NCBI GenBank assembly: GCA_045534095.1
Contig: JAZSJA010000139.1
Location: 1-8,485, forward strand
Length of the DNA: 8,485 bases
Source: UMGS1279 sp045534095
GTDB lineage: Bacteria; Bacillota; Clostridia; Oscillospirales; Acutalibacteraceae
Direction: 5' to 3'
Each line of letters opens with the position of its first letter. Within the stretch, counting starts at the first letter, position 1. Both the position numbers and the translations under genes were made by a program. A model generated the notes under the pieces. That model had not been told where the DNA came from, did no database searches, and was given only the letters and a program-made list of their open reading frames with translations. Positions 6,561 through 8,485 of this stretch are shown here, piece by piece.

Positions 6561-6595
6561 TACTCCATAACATTATATTTTAGGAGGAACTTTTT

Positions 6596-8485
6596 ATGAG
6601 GCGAGCTTTGGCTGTGGTTCTTTGCTTAGTATTATTTATCTCAAGTTTTTCTACTTCGCTTTTTTCAGGTGTTTTTGCGTCTACCCAAAATAGTGATTTT
6701 TATAACACCTCAAATTGGGTGCGTTATACCTTTGATACCGCCTATATAAATAGTGAAAATGGTAAAAGTCCTACTTGGGGTTCCGTAACAACAAACACTA
6801 ACACCGCTTATACCTATGGCGGCGATGCATCGTCCATTAAAATTTCAGCAAAGCTTCAATTATCAACCTTCGAGTTTCAGGTTGAAGCAAATAAAGACTA
6901 TATCTTGTCATACCGTTTTTTAACAAGCGGAGCCAAGTATAAAGCCAATGGGGTTGATACCTATCTTGTGAGAACCGGTATTGCAACACCAAACGGAAGT
7001 GTTAGTTGGGAGCGAGACGGCTACTTGCTTTATATGGATACCGCCAGATCATATACCGCACCTAACGGCGTTTTTGCAAACAGAGCAAGCATTTCAGACC
7101 GCACTTCCGACTGGGCAGATGAGGGTGTGTGGCATCAGGTAACCCTAAATTTCAATAGCGGCAATAATACAAAATTGAAGTTAGTTGTTCAAGCAGGTAC
7201 CGACACTTTTTATCTTGACGATTTCTCAATAACCGAGAAGTATGATTTTGAATCCCTTAGTAATTGGGGTATTTATAATCCCACGTCCGGTAGTTCCGAT
7301 TATAACGTTGTAGCAAATTATGATGGCGAGAGTTGTCAAACTAAAGATGGTTGGCTTAACATTACCAACAACACTAGTCAGGATGCCGATTCCACAGGAA
7401 AATCCATAAGAGTTAATGGTAATGCTTTTAATGTTGCCCTTAATTTACCAACCCTTAATCCAAATACAAAGTATACGTTAAGTTTTAAATATAAGCCGGG
7501 AGCAACAACTAATGTAGCACCTTCAAATGGTGCATATTTCACCTCTCATATCATAAAAAAAGGCACCGCATTTAACAGTTATAATATGGGCCCTGCTGAA
7601 TTTGTTGCAGATCTTGGTAAAGGCACCGAAACCTCTGATTGGAAAGAGATTTCTGTAGATTTTGTTACCGACTCTACAACAAATTATATGTTGGAGTTCC
7701 GTTTTGCCTTCGCTGCAGGATATGAGTGCTTCTTAGATGCTTTTTCAGTTACCTCCAAAAAAGAAACCTATTTTATTCAGGATTTTGAAGATTATCCCTC
7801 AGGTAGTGCCCTTGGAGGACTTTTAAGCGTTGTTACGCCTGAAGGCACCTCGGTTTCCGGCACAAAGGCTTTGCAGTACGATGCCTCAAATGTATCAAGC
7901 GACCTGGCTGTTGAGGGGAAAAACCGTGTAGTAATTAACCCTGTTGGTTCAAATCTTCCTACTCTTAGCAGCATTGTAACCAAGGGTAGTAATTTTAAGG
8001 TTACATTTAAGTATAAACTACTCAGCGGAGAAGTTAAATTCTATTTAAATTCATCTACCAATGGAACAAGTTGTTGGCAGCTTGCTTCAACCAATCCAAT
8101 TGATTATAAGGTTAACACTTTAAGTGCAGGCGATGGTTGGCAAGAATTCACTTATGACTTTACAGTTAAAGCCACCGCAGATGACGGGACCTTTAACTAT
8201 CCCACCATGCTTATAGGCGGTGAGGGTAAGGTATATATAGATTATCTTACAGTTTCTACAGTTGATGCCACCTTCCCCGATGTGGGAATCCCAACCGAAC
8301 CCACTCCTGAACCCGAACCCACTCCCACAATCGGTTTTTATGATAATGCCGAAAACTGGAAGCTTTATCACGCAGATTATAATCCAATCATTAACGGCAG
8401 CGGTTCAAATGTAAATGGTTGGATAAGCAACTCACAAAACACCGATAAAGCTTACACCTATAATGATGGCGAAAACTCCATAAAA
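6596..8485 (+). CDS. Secreted protein with tandem CBM-like beta-sandwich modules (partial)
   Basis: The frame is open from the ATG at 6596 through the last base, 630 codons without a stop, so the C-terminus lies outside. AGGAGGA (6582-6588) fixes the start. Residues 1-28 are a signal peptide: Arg-Arg, a hydrophobic core, and a signal peptidase I site after VFA. Three modules of about 165-180 residues follow (about 38-215, 216-391, 392-555). Each opens with an aromatic/Asp/Glu motif (YTFD, YDFE, QDFED), has a Ser-Ile-Lys or similar strand, a Tyr-rich strand such as NTKYTLSFKYK, and closes with FYLDDFSIT, CFLDAFSVT or YIDYLTVST. This is the jelly-roll pattern of carbohydrate-binding modules (CBM4/9/22-like; the exact family is uncertain). 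A PTEPTPEPEPTPT linker (566-578) precedes a fourth module that resembles the first two. No catalytic domain or wall anchor is visible yet. The protein probably binds a glycan at or outside the surface; an adhesin or structural surface protein is an alternative. Confidence 0.8.
   Translation, partial: MRRALAVVLCLVLFISSFSTSLFSGVFASTQNSDFYNTSNWVRYTFDTAYINSENGKSPTWGSVTTNTNTAYTYGGDASSIKISAKLQLSTFEFQVEANKDYILSYRFLTSGAKYKANGVDTYLVRTGIATPNGSVSWERDGYLLYMDTARSYTAPNGVFANRASISDRTSDWADEGVWHQVTLNFNSGNNTKLKLVVQAGTDTFYLDDFSITEKYDFESLSNWGIYNPTSGSSDYNVVANYDGESCQTKDGWLNITNNTSQDADSTGKSIRVNGNAFNVALNLPTLNPNTKYTLSFKYKPGATTNVAPSNGAYFTSHIIKKGTAFNSYNMGPAEFVADLGKGTETSDWKEISVDFVTDSTTNYMLEFRFAFAAGYECFLDAFSVTSKKETYFIQDFEDYPSGSALGGLLSVVTPEGTSVSGTKALQYDASNVSSDLAVEGKNRVVINPVGSNLPTLSSIVTKGSNFKVTFKYKLLSGEVKFYLNSSTNGTSCWQLASTNPIDYKVNTLSAGDGWQEFTYDFTVKATADDGTFNYPTMLIGGEGKVYIDYLTVSTVDATFPDVGIPTEPTPEPEPTPTIGFYDNAENWKLYHADYNPIINGSGSNVNGWISNSQNTDKAYTYNDGENSIK
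8297..8325 (+). repeat. Short direct repeat encoding the Pro/Thr/Glu linker
   Basis: GAACCCACTCC occurs at 8297-8307 and again at 8315-8325, within codons for the PTEPTPEPEPTPT linker. Such in-frame repeats let linker length vary by slippage or recombination. The linker marks a module boundary in the secreted protein, and more modules follow it. Confidence 0.7.

Noticed and set aside
7792..8371. Two minus-strand open frames (7792-7983 and 8120-8371)
   Set aside because: They lie opposite the secreted-protein frame, which has a signal peptide, ribosome site, promoter and repeated modules.

Overview
The window looks like chromosomal DNA of a low-GC Gram-positive anaerobe, most likely a gut-type clostridium (Bacillota). 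It is visibly AT-rich, ribosome sites are strong GGAGG/AGGTGA types, and near-consensus TTGACA/TATAAT promoters with 17-18 bp spacers and U-tailed hairpin terminators separate the genes. No tRNA, rRNA, CRISPR array, transposase or phage gene is visible.

Layout. Positions 1-115 form a divergent regulatory region. A gene whose first codons are at 14..1 leaves on the minus strand from a consensus promoter. A small XRE-type repressor (116-343) leaves on the plus strand. TAGAC/GTCTA repeats between them look like the repressor's operators. A strand-specific terminator (359-397) isolates this pair from what follows. Next, on the plus strand, come three glycan-related genes: a 999-residue protein joining a 12-helix MFS sugar transporter to a complete glycoside hydrolase family 2 (GH2) enzyme (449-3448); a 946-residue LacZ-type GH2 beta-galactosidase (3545-6385) with its own extended -10 promoter, followed by a strong hairpin terminator; and, after a 210 bp region with two inverted repeats and another extended -10 promoter, the first 630 codons of a secreted multi-module protein (6596 to the window end, still open). 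The last protein has a signal peptide, three beta-sandwich modules resembling carbohydrate-binding modules, a Pro/Thr/Glu linker and the start of a fourth module.

How they may work together (inference). The secreted protein would bind or process a glycan outside the cell. The MFS part of the fusion would import the released oligosaccharide. The GH2 part, placed on the cytoplasmic side by the usual MFS topology, would cut it on arrival, and the soluble LacZ-type enzyme would remove beta-galactosyl residues in the cytoplasm. The importer-hydrolase fusion is the most unusual item. Its frame is open through the joint, both halves look complete, and both GH2 catalytic glutamates are present. An in-frame ATG with a GAGG just upstream lies at the joint and could also release a soluble GH2. 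The substrate cannot be named from sequence; the GH2 half lacks the NxK signature of beta-glucuronidases.
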